From: Enterobacter sp. C2
Lineage (GTDB): Bacteria; Pseudomonadota; Gammaproteobacteria; Enterobacterales; Enterobacteriaceae
Length of the DNA: 64,000 nucleotides
Assembly (NCBI RefSeq): GCF_019880405.1
Contig: NZ_CP082269.1
Coordinates: forward strand, 3,224,001-3,288,000
Direction of reading: 5' to 3'
In this document: piece after piece, positions 25,913-39,144 of the stretch
Numbering within the stretch: the stretch's first letter is position 1
How the letters are laid out: each line of letters starts with the position of its first letter
Notes under the pieces: model-generated
The model's input: only the letters and a program-made list of their open reading frames with translations
Told to the model about the DNA's origin: nothing
The model's database searches: none
Made by a program: the position numbers and the translations under genes

Positions 25913-26204
25913 AAGACACAGCTTCTACGGTGGGCACCCGCTCACCGTACCGCTTCCCCTCGCCGTTCCCTCTTTTTAATAACGTGTTGATTAGTAAAAC
26001 ATTACCTAACTACCCCACCAAAAATAACGCAGCGGACGAAAAACAACCTGCCGCAGAGAATGTTATCGACAAAAGCGTGATAAATAAAAATTTTACGCTA
26101 GTTGTACGTTGACAGGCAGAGATATAATCTATGCGCAATCAAAGCAGCACCGCAAAACGCTGTCAAACCTTTCCCTTTCGTTGCTTTTATGCAGGAGCAT
26201 CAGC
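25913..26204. promoter_or_regulatory. alaE upstream region with a possible promoter
   Basis: No gene is seen here. TTGTAC (26102-26107) and TATAAT (26123-26128), 15 bases apart, form a short-spaced promoter candidate for alaE. In E. coli alaE responds to alanine through Lrp; no Lrp site is assigned here. Confidence 0.35.
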
Positions 26205-26654
26205 ATGTTCGCTCCCCAGTCTCGCCTGCGTCATGCCATGGCAGACACGTTTGCGATGGTCGTCTACTGTTCTGTCGTGAACATGCTGATTGAGATTTTC
26301 CTCTCGGGAATGACGTTCGAGCAGTCTCTCTCCTCGCGGCTGGTAGCGATCCCGGTAAACATCCTCATTGCATGGCCGTATGGCCTCTACCGCGATGCGT
26401 TTATGCGCTTCGCCCGACGCCTCTCCCCTGCTGGTGGAGTTAAAAACATGGCGGACGTGCTGGCGTATGTGACTTTTCAGTCGCCGGTCTACGTGACGAT
26501 CCTGCTAGTGGTGGGTGCTGACTGGCATCAGATTGCTGCTGCCGTCAGTTCAAATATCGTGGTTTCAATGGTGATGGGCGCAGCCTATGGCTACTTCCTC
26601 GATTACTGCCGTCGCCTGTTCCGCGTAAGCAGCTATCATCAGGCCAAAGCCTGA
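26205..26654 (+). CDS. alaE: L-alanine exporter AlaE
   Basis: A 149-residue inner-membrane protein that exports L-alanine. Four hydrophobic segments are visible (around residues 15-33, 45-60, 85-105 and 110-132). The family sequence [20 protein letters not shown] and the [10 protein letters not shown] loop are present. The ATG at 26205 was chosen because AGGAG precedes it and E. coli AlaE begins at the same place; the open frame extends further upstream without homology. Confidence 0.9.
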   Translation: MFAPQSRLRHAMADTFAMVVYCSVVNMLIEIFLSGMTFEQSLSSRLVAIPVNILIAWPYGLYRDAFMRFARRLSPAGGVKNMADVLAYVTFQSPVYVTILLVVGADWHQIAAAVSSNIVVSMVMGAAYGYFLDYCRRLFRVSSYHQAKA

Positions 26655-26666
26655 TGGCGTGGCGAG

Positions 26667-27011
26667 TCAGGCCGACTCGCCAAAGAGTCCAGTCAGATAA
26701 CGCTCCAGCGCCATACGTGAACTAAAACCGTGCGGAATGCCATAGTGCTCCTGCGCATCGCCGCCTAAGTAGAGCGGAAAGTGCTGATAGTGATCGCTGG
26801 TCTTGATATCGGAAGCCGGTTCAGCCAGCGTCTGGCTGCGCTCTTTCAGCGTAGGATGAATAATCAGCGCCGTGCGGCCCATCCGCGCTTCACGATTCAC
26901 ATACACATAGTTATCTCCACGACGATAGCCATAGGCCTTTGGCGTCGCGATGTCCATGGTAAATCCCGCCTTCTCAAGAACGCGTGCAACCTCATCGGGT
27001 CGTAAGTACAT
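26667..27011 (-). CDS. ygaC: Conserved protein YgaC (DUF2002)
   Basis: A 114-residue protein nearly colinear with E. coli Yga[19 protein letters not shown], the [20 protein letters not shown] block and the tail [14 protein letters not shown]. The biochemical role is unknown; in E. coli the gene is iron/Fur regulated, but I see no convincing Fur box here. It is convergent with alaE. Confidence 0.9.
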   Translation of the reverse strand: MYLRPDEVARVLEKAGFTMDIATPKAYGYRRGDNYVYVNREARMGRTALIIHPTLKERSQTLAEPASDIKTSDHYQHFPLYLGGDAQEHYGIPHGFSSRMALERYLTGLFGESA

Positions 27012-27172
27012 ATTTTATCCTCATCATCATCTACAGCAGCGCCACCTTACAGTATTGAGCATTAGCAGCGCTTTCGGAAAAGTCCATAAACGCCCCATCA
27101 AGTCGTGATTGGCGTCAGAGGTTAAAATTTTGCGCTACACTGATTAATACATCGAAATCAAGGGAGGATCAT

Positions 27173-27499
27173 ATGCTTAGAAGACCAAACCGTAGCGACG
27201 TAGATGCAGGCGTAGACGATATTAACAATGATGTCAGCCAGCTAGCGGACTCTCTGGAGGCGGTATTGAAGTCCTGGGGAAGCGATGCAAAAGATGATGC
27301 AGACGGTGCCCGTCGTAAAGCACAGGCGCTGCTGAAACAGACCCGAGCCAAGCTGCATGGCCGTAACCGCGTTACGCAAGCAGCGACCGACGTTGCTGGC
27401 TGTGCGGATAGCTTTGTTAAAGACAGGCCATGGTGCAGCGTAGGTGCTGCCGCTGCCGCCGGGATCTTCCTCGGTGCGCTGCTAAGCCTCCGTCGTTAA
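27173..27499 (+). CDS. ygaM: YgaM, DUF883 ribosome/membrane-associated protein
   Basis: A 108-residue protein with a long charged helical part (DINNDVSQLADSLEAVLKSWG) and one C-terminal membrane anchor (WCSVGAAAAAGIFLGALLS) followed by RR. This is the DUF883/ElaB-YqjD-YgaM family, tail-anchored inner-membrane proteins that in relatives bind stationary-phase ribosomes. GGGAGG precedes the ATG. Confidence 0.9.
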   Translation: MLRRPNRSDVDAGVDDINNDVSQLADSLEAVLKSWGSDAKDDADGARRKAQALLKQTRAKLHGRNRVTQAATDVAGCADSFVKDRPWCSVGAAAAAGIFLGALLSLRR

Positions 27500-27504
27500 T
27501 ACCC

Positions 27505-27538
27505 AACCCCGTGAGCTAACCCTCACGGGGTTTCTTTT
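27505..27538 (+). terminator. ygaM terminator, overlapping the end of the MocR gene
   Basis: AACCCCGTGAG-CTAACC-CTCACGGGGTT followed by TCTTTT is a strong stem. It overlaps the last codons of the convergent regulator gene and could serve both. Confidence 0.8.
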
Positions 27539-28865
27539 CGTTCTCATAAAGCCGCCCTACCCACTGCATCGCCATTTCGGCGGACGTAATATTCGTGAAG
27601 CTCATTAAAATCCCGCGACGTCCCGGCTGCGCGCTGTGCCAGTCGCTTAACGCCTGTACTGCCAGCCCCCTCTGCTGCGCCCGCGCCACAATGGCTCTGT
27701 CATCCCCGTCGATCTCGGCCACCAGCTGAATACCACCTTGCTGAGGCACTACGTTAAACCCGTAGTGGATGAGCGCCGCTTCCAGCCAGGCGCGCCGTTG
27801 AGCATAGTGCAGCCGCATCTTTTTTAAATGACGCCAAAAATGTCCCTGCTGAATAAAATCCGCCAGCGCGCACTGCCACAGCGTAGGGACGCTGCACGGA
27901 GTGCTGGTGATCCGCTGGCGAAACGCCGCTGCTTCCGCGGCTGGCACGACGATCCAGGCCGTGCGTATGGCTGGAAACAGGGATTTGCTAAAGGTGCCGG
28001 TATAGATCACCCGCTGCGGGGCATCGAGGCTCTTTAACGGCGGCAGCGGCCTGCCGTGATAGCGAAACTCGCTGTCGTAGTCATCCTCAATAATCCACGC
28101 GGCCTGCTGGGCCGCCCATGCCAGCACCTGCCTGCGCCGGGGCAGCGACAGCGCAACGCCCAACGGGCTTTGATGGGCCGGGGTGAGCAACGCAAAACGC
28201 GCCTGGGGCCAGCGCGCTATCGCCGCTTCGATATCCATTCCGTTCTGGTCCACGGGCACCGGGAGACGCTGGACCCCTTCCCCCTCAATGGCAGAAGAGA
28301 TCAACGGGAACCCGGGATCTTCCACCCACATGCCATCCCCCGGGCGGGCCAGCGTTTGCAGGATCAGGCTCATCGACTGCGCATAGCCCGAGGTAATAAA
28401 TATCTGCTCCGGCTGGCACTCAATGCTGCGGGAGAAGCGCAGGTAGTCGGCGATGGCCTGGCGCAGCATAGCCTCGCCCGCCGGATCCCCAAGCGTGAGA
28501 TCGAAGCGCGACTGGGTACGCAGACGTCTGCCGGTCAGCCGCGCCCACAGCGCACGCGGAAAGAGATCCAGCGCAGGCAGGCCCATCTGAAACGGCTTCG
28601 GCTCATGCTCGTCGCCGTGCTGTACGGCGGGTGTCTCTGCTAACGCCGAAGGTGAAGTCTGACTCACGAAAGTGCCCGCCTGCCCACGCCGCTCCAGCCA
28701 TCCCTGCGCGACCAGCTCGCCGTAAGCCTGCTCAACCGTTGTACGTGAAATGCCATTCTCCTGGGCCCATGTCCGGCTCGACGGCAGGCGACTCCCGGTT
28801 TTGAGCTCTCCTGAAGTAATAGCGGCCTTAAGCTGCCGGGCAATTTGCTGATAGCGTGCGTCCAT
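27516..28865 (-). CDS. MocR-type transcriptional regulator (GntR-aminotransferase fusion)
   Basis: A 449-residue protein. Residues 1-75 are a GntR winged helix (LPSSRTWAQENGISRTTVEQ, AYGELVAQGWL). The rest is a class I aminotransferase domain whose PLP lysine is in TGTFSKSLFPAIR, with IEDDYDSEFRY before it. MocR proteins sense PLP or an amino-acid adduct and usually control a neighbouring gene, here probably the divergent AhpD-like gene 88 bases away. It could be PdxR-like, but I cannot name the target. Confidence 0.85.
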   Translation of the reverse strand: MDARYQQIARQLKAAITSGELKTGSRLPSSRTWAQENGISRTTVEQAYGELVAQGWLERRGQAGTFVSQTSPSALAETPAVQHGDEHEPKPFQMGLPALDLFPRALWARLTGRRLRTQSRFDLTLGDPAGEAMLRQAIADYLRFSRSIECQPEQIFITSGYAQSMSLILQTLARPGDGMWVEDPGFPLISSAIEGEGVQRLPVPVDQNGMDIEAAIARWPQARFALLTPAHQSPLGVALSLPRRRQVLAWAAQQAAWIIEDDYDSEFRYHGRPLPPLKSLDAPQRVIYTGTFSKSLFPAIRTAWIVVPAAEAAAFRQRITSTPCSVPTLWQCALADFIQQGHFWRHLKKMRLHYAQRRAWLEAALIHYGFNVVPQQGGIQLVAEIDGDDRAIVARAQQRGLAVQALSDWHSAQPGRRGILMSFTNITSAEMAMQWVGRLYENEKKPREG

Positions 28866-28953
28866 TATGGTCTGCCTTTTTAATCAAAATATGGCTCTCC
28901 AGAGCAGACCATCATAGTGCTACATTTTCGCCATCTTAACGAGGAGAAGAGTG

Positions 28954-29388
28954 ATGACCCAGCTACTACGCCAGCCTTTCTATGAACTTAGCCCAGCCAT
29001 CTATAACGGCCTGATTCAGGCCAGCCAGGCGCTGGAGCAATGCTCACTTGATAACACGTTTATTGAGCTTATCTACCTGCGTATTTCACAGATCAACGGC
29101 TGTGCATTTTGTCTCGACAAGCACAGCCGGGCGCTGCGTAAAGCGGGTGTTGAGCAGGCAAAACTCGATGCGCTGGCAGGGTGGCGGATCAGCCACCACT
29201 TCAGTGACAAAGAGCAGGCGGCGCTCGCATGGGCCGAGTCGGTGACCCATATTGCCGACAGCCACGCGGAAGAGAGCGTTTATCAGCCGCTGTTGGCCCA
29301 TTTTAGCGCTGAGCAGGTGAGCGATTTGACCTGCGCTATCAGCTTGATGAATGCATTTAACCGCCTCGCCGTTGCCATGCGCCTGTAA
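28954..29388 (+). CDS. Carboxymuconolactone decarboxylase/AhpD-like protein
   Basis: A 144-residue CMD-fold protein. The redox-like motif is CAFC in QINGCAFCLDKHSRALRK, typical of alkylhydroperoxidase AhpD-core proteins. GAGGAG lies before the ATG at 28954, preferred over an adjoining GTG. It is divergent from the MocR regulator, which suggests regulation by it. It may act as a small thiol peroxidase; no partner gene is present. Confidence 0.85.
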   Translation: MTQLLRQPFYELSPAIYNGLIQASQALEQCSLDNTFIELIYLRISQINGCAFCLDKHSRALRKAGVEQAKLDALAGWRISHHFSDKEQAALAWAESVTHIADSHAEESVYQPLLAHFSAEQVSDLTCAISLMNAFNRLAVAMRL

Positions 29389-29448
29389 TTTCAGCCAAAA
29401 CCTCCCCGCCCCCGTCGTATGCGTCGACGGGGCAAAAATCTGCTCTAA

Positions 29449-29495
29449 AACCTATATATAGCGTGGTTGATAATTTTTATAACTACATCTAGTAT
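29449..29495 (+). promoter_or_regulatory. Two NrdR boxes upstream of nrdHIEF
   Basis: AACCTATATATAGCGT (29449-29464) and TAACTACATCTAGTAT (29480-29495) match the 16-base NrdR consensus at about 13 and 11 positions. Their starts are 31 bases apart, three helical turns, as in other nrd promoters. NrdR would repress the operon when dATP is plentiful. Confidence 0.7.
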
Positions 29496-29569
29496 TCCTG
29501 TAAGCAAGAACAACATCTCCCGGGGCGACCTTTCGCGCCGAACTGCTATTATAGATGGGAATACGAATC

Positions 29570-29815
29570 ATGATCATTACTATTTACACTCGAAACGACT
29601 GTGTTCAGTGCCACGCCACAAAACGGGCTATGGAGAGCCGGGGCGTTGAGTTTGAGATGGTGAATATCGATCTCGTTCCGGAAGCTGCCGATACGCTGCG
29701 GGAGCAGGGTTTCCGCCAGCTGCCGGTGGTGATTGCGGGCGACACTAGCTGGTCGGGCTTTCGTCCAGATATGATTAACCGCCTGCTGCCCGCCTCCCGC
29801 GTCGCCAGCGCATGA
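29570..29815 (+). CDS. nrdH: NrdH glutaredoxin-like electron donor
   Basis: An 81-residue redoxin with the active site CVQC in [17 protein letters not shown], and the substrate-binding [11 protein letters not shown] and [11 protein letters not shown] typical of NrdH. It supplies electrons to the class Ib ribonucleotide reductase and is itself reduced by thioredoxin reductase. The ATG at 29570 corresponds to the E. coli start; an upstream ATG at 29555 adds only five residues. The stop overlaps nrdI (ATGA). Confidence 0.95.
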   Translation: MIITIYTRNDCVQCHATKRAMESRGVEFEMVNIDLVPEAADTLREQGFRQLPVVIAGDTSWSGFRPDMINRLLPASRVASA

Positions 29816-30194
29816 GCACCCTCGTCTACTTCTCCAGCAGCTCGGAAAATACGCAGCGCTTTATTGAGCGTCTCGGGCTGTCGGCGGTGCGCATTCCGCT
29901 TAACGAGCGCGAGCGTATTCAGGTGGACGTTCCCTACATTCTGATCGTTCCCAGCTACGGCGGAGGCGGTACGGCAGGGGCGGTGCCACGCCAGGTGATC
30001 CGCTTTCTGAACGATCCACAAAACCGGGCGCTGATCCGTGGCGTTATTGCCGCTGGCAACCGTAACTTCGGTGATGCCTATGGCCGCGCCGGGGATGTGA
30101 TTTCTCAAAAGTGCAGCGTCCCTTATCTCTACCGTTTTGAACTGATGGGCACGCAGCAGGATCTCGACAACGTGCGAAAAGGAGTGAGCGAATT

Positions 30195-30222
<28 letters not shown>
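29812..30222 (+). CDS. nrdI: NrdI flavodoxin-like protein
   Basis: A 136-residue flavoprotein that generates the oxidant for the Mn(III)2-tyrosyl radical of NrdF. It starts [21 protein letters not shown] and has the flavin-site loop VPSYGGGG. It overlaps nrdH by four bases and nrdE by 28 bases. Confidence 0.95.
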
Positions 30223-33312
<3,090 letters not shown>

Positions 33313-33665
33313 TTATATTTCTGGCAGGCACTATTTTATGGTGATCTGCCCGATTATTTCCCTGAACATTATTCATATTACAAATATATTTCAATGCGAC
33401 CTGCGGTACAATCCTCGCCGTTATTTCCGCTAACAGTGGCAATTTATGTGAGCCTGTGCCGCAAAAAAGGAAAAAAATTCCCTCGTTGAATATTGCCCGC
33501 GAGCCCTTATCTCATGGGAAGTCGCGCCGTTCGCGGTTCGGCAATTTCCATGCCAGGGTGCAATTGAGGGTTGTCTCAGATTCTCACTGTGCTAGGGTAT
33601 AGCCCGCTCATTATTTCCATCAGGATTGTTATTGATATAAATAAATACGGGAACCTTTTTATTGC
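33313..33665 (+). promoter_or_regulatory. proU upstream region with P2-like promoter
   Basis: No gene lies in these 353 bases. TTGTCT (33571-33576) and TAGGGT (33593-33598), 16 bases apart, match the main sigma-70 promoter of the E. coli proU operon, including the CAGATTCTCA spacer. The A+T-rich stretch before proV would be the H-NS-responsive element known for proU; that extension is inference. Confidence 0.75.
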
Positions 33666-34868
33666 ATGGCAATTAAACTCGAAGTAAAAAATCTCTATAA
33701 GATATTTGGCGACAACCCGCAGCGGGCGTTCAAATATATCGACAAGGGACTTTCGAAAGCACAGATTCTGGAAAAAACAGGGCTATCCCTTGGCGTTATC
33801 AACGCCAGTCTGGCCATTGAAGAAGGCGAGATCTTCGTCATCATGGGGCTCTCCGGTTCGGGGAAATCGACCATGGTTCGCCTTCTCAATCGCCTGATTG
33901 AACCCACCCGCGGCCAGGTGCTGATTGACGGCGTAGATATCGCCAAAATATCAGACGCCGAACTCCGTGAGGTGCGCAGGAAAAAGATTGCTATGGTTTT
34001 CCAGTCATTCGCGCTAATGCCACACATGACCGTACTGGACAATACGGCGTTTGGTATGGAATTAGCGGGAGTGCCTGCTGGCGAACGCCAGACCAAAGCG
34101 CTGGATGCGCTGCGTCAGGTGGGGCTGGAGAACTACGCCCACGCTTACCCGGATGAACTCTCCGGCGGCATGCGCCAGCGCGTTGGCCTTGCCCGCGCTC
34201 TGGCAATCAACCCCGATATTCTGCTGATGGACGAAGCGTTCTCGGCCCTCGATCCGCTGATCCGTACCGAGATGCAGGATGAGCTGGTGAAGCTCCAGTC
34301 TAAACAGCAGCGCACCATTGTCTTTATCTCCCACGATCTCGACGAAGCCATGCGTATCGGCGATCGCATCGCCATTATGCAGGGCGGCGAAGTGGTACAG
34401 GTCGGCACGCCGGATGAGATCTTAAATAACCCGGCCAACGACTACGTGCGCACCTTCTTCCGCGGCGTGGACATCAGCCAGGTGTTTAGCGCCAAGGATA
34501 TTGCCCGTCGTAGCCCGGTTGGCCTGCTGCGTAAAGCCCCCGGCTTCGGCCCGCGCTCGGCGCTGAAGCTGCTGGAGGACGAGGATCGCGAATATGGCTA
34601 CGTCATCGAGCGCGGCAACAAGTTTGTCGGCACGGTCTCCATCGACTCCCTGAAGGCGGCACTGAGCCAGCAGCAGGGTATCGACGCGGCGCTCATTGAC
34701 TCTCCGGCTCCGGTCGACGCAGAGACGCCGCTTAGCGAACTGCTCTCCCACGTAGGCCAGGCACCCTGTGCCGTGCCGGTGGTGGGTGAAGAGCAACAGT
34801 ACGTCGGCATCATCTCAAAACGGATGCTGCTGCAGGCTTTAGATCGCGAGGGGGCAAACAATGGCTGA
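33666..34868 (+). CDS. proV: Glycine betaine/proline ABC transporter ATPase ProV
   Basis: A 400-residue ATP-binding subunit of ProU. Walker A is GLSGSGKST, the signature motif is [15 protein letters not shown], and Walker B is [13 protein letters not shown] tandem CBS region (about residues 280-395) senses ionic strength in this family. It overlaps proW by eight bases. Confidence 0.95.
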   Translation: MAIKLEVKNLYKIFGDNPQRAFKYIDKGLSKAQILEKTGLSLGVINASLAIEEGEIFVIMGLSGSGKSTMVRLLNRLIEPTRGQVLIDGVDIAKISDAELREVRRKKIAMVFQSFALMPHMTVLDNTAFGMELAGVPAGERQTKALDALRQVGLENYAHAYPDELSGGMRQRVGLARALAINPDILLMDEAFSALDPLIRTEMQDELVKLQSKQQRTIVFISHDLDEAMRIGDRIAIMQGGEVVQVGTPDEILNNPANDYVRTFFRGVDISQVFSAKDIARRSPVGLLRKAPGFGPRSALKLLEDEDREYGYVIERGNKFVGTVSIDSLKAALSQQQGIDAALIDSPAPVDAETPLSELLSHVGQAPCAVPVVGEEQQYVGIISKRMLLQALDREGANNG

Positions 34869-35952
34869 TCAATCTAATCCGTGGGGAACCACCGAGGCGG
34901 CAGACGCCGCAACGCAATCCGCTGCTACACAATCTACGGCAACACAGTCCGCCGACGCCTGGGGCGCTCCGGCTGCGGCACCGACCGACGGCGGCAGCGC
35001 AGACTGGCTGACCAGCGCCCCGCCTGCGCCGGAACACTTTAATATTATGGATCCGTTCCACAAGACGCTGATCCCGCTGGACAGCTGGGTCACTACCGGC
35101 ATCGACTGGGTAGTCACCCACTTCCGTCCGGTGTTCCAGGGCATCCGCGTACCGGTGGACTATATTCTCAACGGCTTCCAACAGCTGCTGCTGGGTATGC
35201 CTGCCCCGGTTGCCATCGTGGTCTTCGCCCTGATCGCCTGGCAGTTTGCCGGCGCGGGCATGGGCATTGCTACCCTGGTGTCGCTGATCCTGATCGGCGC
35301 GATCGGTGCCTGGTCGCAGGCGATGATCACCCTGGCGCTGGTGCTGACCGCCCTGCTCTTCTGCGTGTTGATTGGCCTGCCGATGGGGATCTGGCTGGCA
35401 CGCAGTCCACGGGCGGCGAAAATTATTCGTCCGCTGCTGGATGCGATGCAGACGACGCCGGCCTTTGTCTACCTGGTGCCGATCGTCATGCTGTTCGGGA
35501 TCGGCAACGTGCCGGGCGTGGTGGTAACCATTATCTTCGCCCTGCCACCGATCGTGCGTCTGACGATCCTCGGTATTAACCAGGTGCCGGAAGATCTGAT
35601 CGAAGCCTCACGCTCGTTCGGGGCCAGCCCGCGCCAGATGCTGTTTAAAGTGCAGCTGCCGCTGGCGATGCCGACCATCATGGCCGGTGTGAACCAGACG
35701 CTGATGCTCGCCCTCTCGATGGTGGTGATCGCCTCGATGATCGCCGTGGGCGGCCTCGGTCAGATGGTGCTGCGCGGTATCGGCCGCCTCGATATGGGCC
35801 TTGCCACCGTGGGCGGCGTCGGGATCGTGATCCTGGCGATCATCCTTGACCGCCTGACCCAGGCCGTGGGCCGCGACTCTCGCAGCCGGGGCAACCGCCG
35901 CTGGTATACCTCGGGTCCCATTGGGTTAGTGACGCGTCCTTTCATTAAGTAA
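34861..35952 (+). CDS. proW: Glycine betaine/proline ABC transporter permease ProW
   Basis: A 363-residue inner-membrane permease, slightly longer than the E. coli protein. After a long hydrophilic N-terminus the transmembrane core starts near residue 100. The permease EAA-type loop is [20 protein letters not shown]. The N-terminal tail contains a short ATQS repeat ([18 protein letters not shown]), which accounts for some of the extra length. Confidence 0.95.
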   Translation: MADQSNPWGTTEAADAATQSAATQSTATQSADAWGAPAAAPTDGGSADWLTSAPPAPEHFNIMDPFHKTLIPLDSWVTTGIDWVVTHFRPVFQGIRVPVDYILNGFQQLLLGMPAPVAIVVFALIAWQFAGAGMGIATLVSLILIGAIGAWSQAMITLALVLTALLFCVLIGLPMGIWLARSPRAAKIIRPLLDAMQTTPAFVYLVPIVMLFGIGNVPGVVVTIIFALPPIVRLTILGINQVPEDLIEASRSFGASPRQMLFKVQLPLAMPTIMAGVNQTLMLALSMVVIASMIAVGGLGQMVLRGIGRLDMGLATVGGVGIVILAIILDRLTQAVGRDSRSRGNRRWYTSGPIGLVTRPFIK

Positions 35953-35962
35953 CTGACTTTTT

Positions 35963-35990
35963 GCCCGGCGGCGCTGCGCTTGCCGGGCCT
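35963..35990. repeat. REP-type palindrome between proW and proX
   Basis: GCCCGGC-GGCGCTGCGCTT-GCCGGGC is a repetitive extragenic palindrome of the Klebsiella/Enterobacter type. A related copy is at 44399-44426. It may stabilise the upstream mRNA. Confidence 0.75.
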
Positions 35991-36021
35991 ATCCCTCCCT
36001 TCCCATAATTAAGGAACAACG

Positions 36022-37017
36022 ATGCGACATAGCGTACTTTTTGCCACAGCGTTTGCCACCCTTGTCTCAACCAGCACCTTCGCGGCGGATCTGCCGGGCA
36101 AAGGCATGACCGTCCAGCCAATCCAGAGCACCATCTCTGAAGAGTCCTTCCAGACGCTGCTGGTCAGCCGCGCCCTTGAGAAGCTCGGCTACACCGTGAA
36201 CAAGACCAGCGAAGTGGACTACAACGTCGGCTACACCTCCATTGCCTCCGGTGATGCCACCTTTACCGCCGTCAACTGGCAGCCGCTGCATGACGACATG
36301 TACGCCGCCGCCGGTGGCGATAAGAAGTTCTACCGCGAAGGCACCTTTGTTTCCGGCGCGGCGCAGGGCTACCTGATTGATAAGAAAACCGCCGAGAAGT
36401 ATCACATCACCAATATCGAACAGCTGAAGGATCCAAAGATCGCCAAGTTGTTCGATACCAACGGTGATGGTAAGGCCGACATGATGGGCTGTTCGCCGGG
36501 CTGGGGCTGCGAAGCGGTGATTAACCACCAGAACAAAGCCTTCGACCTGGAGAAAACCGTTGAGGTCAGCCACGGTAACTACTCCGCAATGATGGCCGAC
36601 ACCATTGCCCGCTTTAAAGAGGGTAAGCCGATCATCTATTACACCTGGACCCCATACTGGGTGAGTGACGTGATGAAGCCAGGCCGCGACGTCGTCTGGT
36701 TACAAGTACCCTTCTCCTCCCTGCCGGGCGAGCAGAAGGATATCGACACCAAGCTGCCGAACGGCATGAACTACGGCTTCCCGGTAAACACCATGCATAT
36801 CGTTGCTAACAAAGCCTGGGCAGAGAAAAACCCGGCGGCGGCGAAGCTGTTCTCCGTGATGAAGCTGCCGCTGGCGGACATCAACGCCCAGAATGCCATG
36901 ATGCACGCGGGCAAAGCCTCGGAAGCGGATATCCAGGGCCACGTCGACGGCTGGATCAAAGCCCACCAGCAGCAGTTTGACGGCTGGATCAAAGAGGCGC
37001 TGGCCGCTCAGCAGTAA
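36022..37017 (+). CDS. proX: Glycine betaine-binding periplasmic protein ProX
   Basis: A 331-residue substrate-binding protein with a signal peptide ([21 protein letters not shown]). The betaine aromatic cage residues lie in [15 protein letters not shown], and [16 protein letters not shown] and [11 protein letters not shown] are conserved. An AAGGA site precedes the ATG. It is the third gene of the ProU operon. Confidence 0.95.
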   Translation: MRHSVLFATAFATLVSTSTFAADLPGKGMTVQPIQSTISEESFQTLLVSRALEKLGYTVNKTSEVDYNVGYTSIASGDATFTAVNWQPLHDDMYAAAGGDKKFYREGTFVSGAAQGYLIDKKTAEKYHITNIEQLKDPKIAKLFDTNGDGKADMMGCSPGWGCEAVINHQNKAFDLEKTVEVSHGNYSAMMADTIARFKEGKPIIYYTWTPYWVSDVMKPGRDVVWLQVPFSSLPGEQKDIDTKLPNGMNYGFPVNTMHIVANKAWAEKNPAAAKLFSVMKLPLADINAQNAMMHAGKASEADIQGHVDGWIKAHQQQFDGWIKEALAAQQ

Positions 37018-37024
37018 GCTTTCT

Positions 37025-37057
37025 CTCCCTCACCTGCGGGTGGGGGAGCTTTTTTTC
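37025..37057 (+). terminator. proU operon terminator
   Basis: CTCCCTCACC-TGCG-GGTGGGGGAG forms a 10-base stem with one G-T pair, followed by CTTTTTTT. Confidence 0.9.
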
Positions 37058-37143
37058 CACAGCACGAACCGACACACGATCTCTCCCCAGCTATCCGCGA
37101 ATTCGTTATGATAAATAATCATTTATCTGAATATCGCCTACTT

Positions 37144-38328
37144 ATGATCAAATCCTCCCATCCGCTCAGCCCCGCGCTGATTGTGCTTATGTCCGTGGCT
37201 ACCGGCCTGACCGTGGCCAGCAACTACTATGCCCAGCCCCTGCTCGATACCATCGCGCGCGCCTTTTCACTCTCCTCCAGCCAGGCCGGGTTTATCGTCA
37301 CCGCCGCACAGCTCGGCTATGCGGCTGGCCTGCTGCTGCTGGTGCCGCTGGGAGATATGTTCGAGCGCCGGTCGATGATCGTGGTGATGACCCTACTCGC
37401 GGCGGGCGGGATGTTAATCACCGCCACCAGCCAGTCGCTGGGCATGATGATCCTCGGTACCGCCCTCACCGGCCTCTTTTCCGTGGTCGCGCAGATCCTT
37501 GTCCCGCTGGCGGCGACCCTCGCTACACCAGCGAAGCGCGGCAAGGTCGTCGGGACGATCATGAGCGGCCTGCTGCTGGGGATCCTGCTGGCGCGCACCG
37601 TGGCCGGGCTGCTGGCGAACCTCGGCGGCTGGCGTACGGTCTACTGGGTGGCTACCGTTCTGATGGTGGTGATGGCATTTGCCCTCTGGCGCGGCCTGCC
37701 CAAGGTCAAGCAGGACAACCACCTCAACTACTTCCAGCTGCTCGGCTCGGTCTTCTCCCTCTTTACCCATGACAGGCTGCTGCGTACCCGCGCCGTGCTG
37801 GGCTGCTTTACTTTTGCCAACTTCAGCATTCTCTGGACCTCCATGGCCTTCCTGCTGGCCGCTCCGCCCTTTAACTACTCCGAAGGGGTCATCGGCCTGT
37901 TTGGCCTGGCAGGGGCCGCAGGTGCGCTCGGTGCGCGTCCAGCGGGAAGCCTTGCCGATCGTGGCAAGTCGCACCTGACCACCACCTGGGGTCTGCTGCT
38001 ACTCCTGCTGTCGTGGATTGCTATCTGGTTCGGCCACGCCTCGGCGCTGGCGTTAATTGTCGGTATTGTCGTGCTGGATCTCACGGTGCAGGGGGTACAT
38101 ATCACCAACCAGACGGTGATCTACCGCGTTAAGCCGGAGGCGCGTAACCGCCTCACCGCAGGCTACATGACCAGCTACTTTATCGGTGGCGCGGCCGGGT
38201 CGCTGATCTCCGCCAGCGCCTGGCAGCACGACGGCTGGCGCGGCGTCTGCCTGGCGGGCAGCGCCGTGGCGCTGATCAACCTGCTGGTCTGGTGGCGCGG
38301 CTATCACCGCCAATCGGCTACGGAGTAA
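37144..38328 (+). CDS. MFS transporter, YgaY-like
   Basis: A protein of about 394 residues with twelve hydrophobic segments. VASNYYAQPLLDTIARAFSL and the loop GDMFERR are typical of the sugar-efflux/DHA1 MFS group. By position before emrR it corresponds to E. coli ygaY, which is disrupted in K-12; here it is full length. The ATG at 37108 would add twelve residues; neither start has a clear ribosome binding site. The substrate is unknown. Confidence 0.8.
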   Translation: MIKSSHPLSPALIVLMSVATGLTVASNYYAQPLLDTIARAFSLSSSQAGFIVTAAQLGYAAGLLLLVPLGDMFERRSMIVVMTLLAAGGMLITATSQSLGMMILGTALTGLFSVVAQILVPLAATLATPAKRGKVVGTIMSGLLLGILLARTVAGLLANLGGWRTVYWVATVLMVVMAFALWRGLPKVKQDNHLNYFQLLGSVFSLFTHDRLLRTRAVLGCFTFANFSILWTSMAFLLAAPPFNYSEGVIGLFGLAGAAGALGARPAGSLADRGKSHLTTTWGLLLLLLSWIAIWFGHASALALIVGIVVLDLTVQGVHITNQTVIYRVKPEARNRLTAGYMTSYFIGGAAGSLISASAWQHDGWRGVCLAGSAVALINLLVWWRGYHRQSATE

Positions 38329-38491
38329 CCGTTCATTGACCTTTAGTTAGCATCGATAACGGCGGGGGTGGTAAGGTATGCCCCGCCTGGTGACGGTTTC
38401 AGTTCCTGAATGTATATCCTCAACTAATACATTTACTTTATTTGTCACTATCGTTACTATATCGGCTGTAACTAATGAGGTCATGCCCAAA

Positions 38492-39022
38492 ATGGATAGT
38501 TCGTTTACGCCCATTGAACAAATGCTAAAATTTCGCGCCAGTCGCTACGAGGATTTCCCGTTTAACGAGATCCTCCTCACCCGTCTGTGCATGCACATGC
38601 AGGGGAAGCTGCTGGATAACCGCAATAAGATGCTGAAAGCTCAAGGGATTAACGAGACGTTATTTATGGCGTTAATTACGCTGGAGTCTCAGGAAAACCA
38701 CAGCATTCAACCCTCTGAGCTGAGCTGTGCGCTGGGTTCGTCCCGTACTAACGCGACCCGTATCGCCGATGAACTGGAAAAGCGCGGCTGGATCGAACGT
38801 CGCGAGAGCGATAACGATCGCCGCTGCCTGCATCTGCAGCTGACCGATAAAGGTCATGAATTTTTACGTCAGGTACTGCCTCCGCAGCATAACTGCCTGC
38901 ATCAGCTCTGGTCTTCGCTTACCGTTGAAGAGAAAGAGCAGCTTGAGCAGATCACCCGTAAGCTGCTTACCCGCCTGGATGAGATGGATGAACAAGACGT
39001 CATCCTTGAGGCGCTGCGCTAA
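38492..39022 (+). CDS. emrR: MarR-family repressor EmrR (MprA)
   Basis: A 176-residue MarR-type winged-helix regulator nearly identical to E. coli Mpr[21 protein letters not shown], with the recognition region [20 protein letters not shown] and the wing [13 protein letters not shown]. It represses emrAB until uncouplers or phenolic drugs bind. The ATG at 38492 matches the known start; the frame is open upstream without homology. Confidence 0.95.
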   Translation: MDSSFTPIEQMLKFRASRYEDFPFNEILLTRLCMHMQGKLLDNRNKMLKAQGINETLFMALITLESQENHSIQPSELSCALGSSRTNATRIADELEKRGWIERRESDNDRRCLHLQLTDKGHEFLRQVLPPQHNCLHQLWSSLTVEEKEQLEQITRKLLTRLDEMDEQDVILEALR

Positions 39023-39066
39023 CGCGTCGATCCGCACGACAATCCTGATTACATAAGAAATTGCCA

Positions 39067-39091
39067 GGCCAGCACAGCGTGCTGGCCTTTT
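39067..39091 (+). terminator. Hairpin between emrR and emrA
   Basis: GGCCAGCAC-AGC-GTGCTGGCC is a perfect 9-base stem followed by TTTT. It may attenuate readthrough into emrAB. Confidence 0.7.
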
Positions 39092-39144
39092 GGTGAACAG
39101 GTCGGCTCAGCCGATGTGAAATAATAAGATCGTGGAGAACAAAC

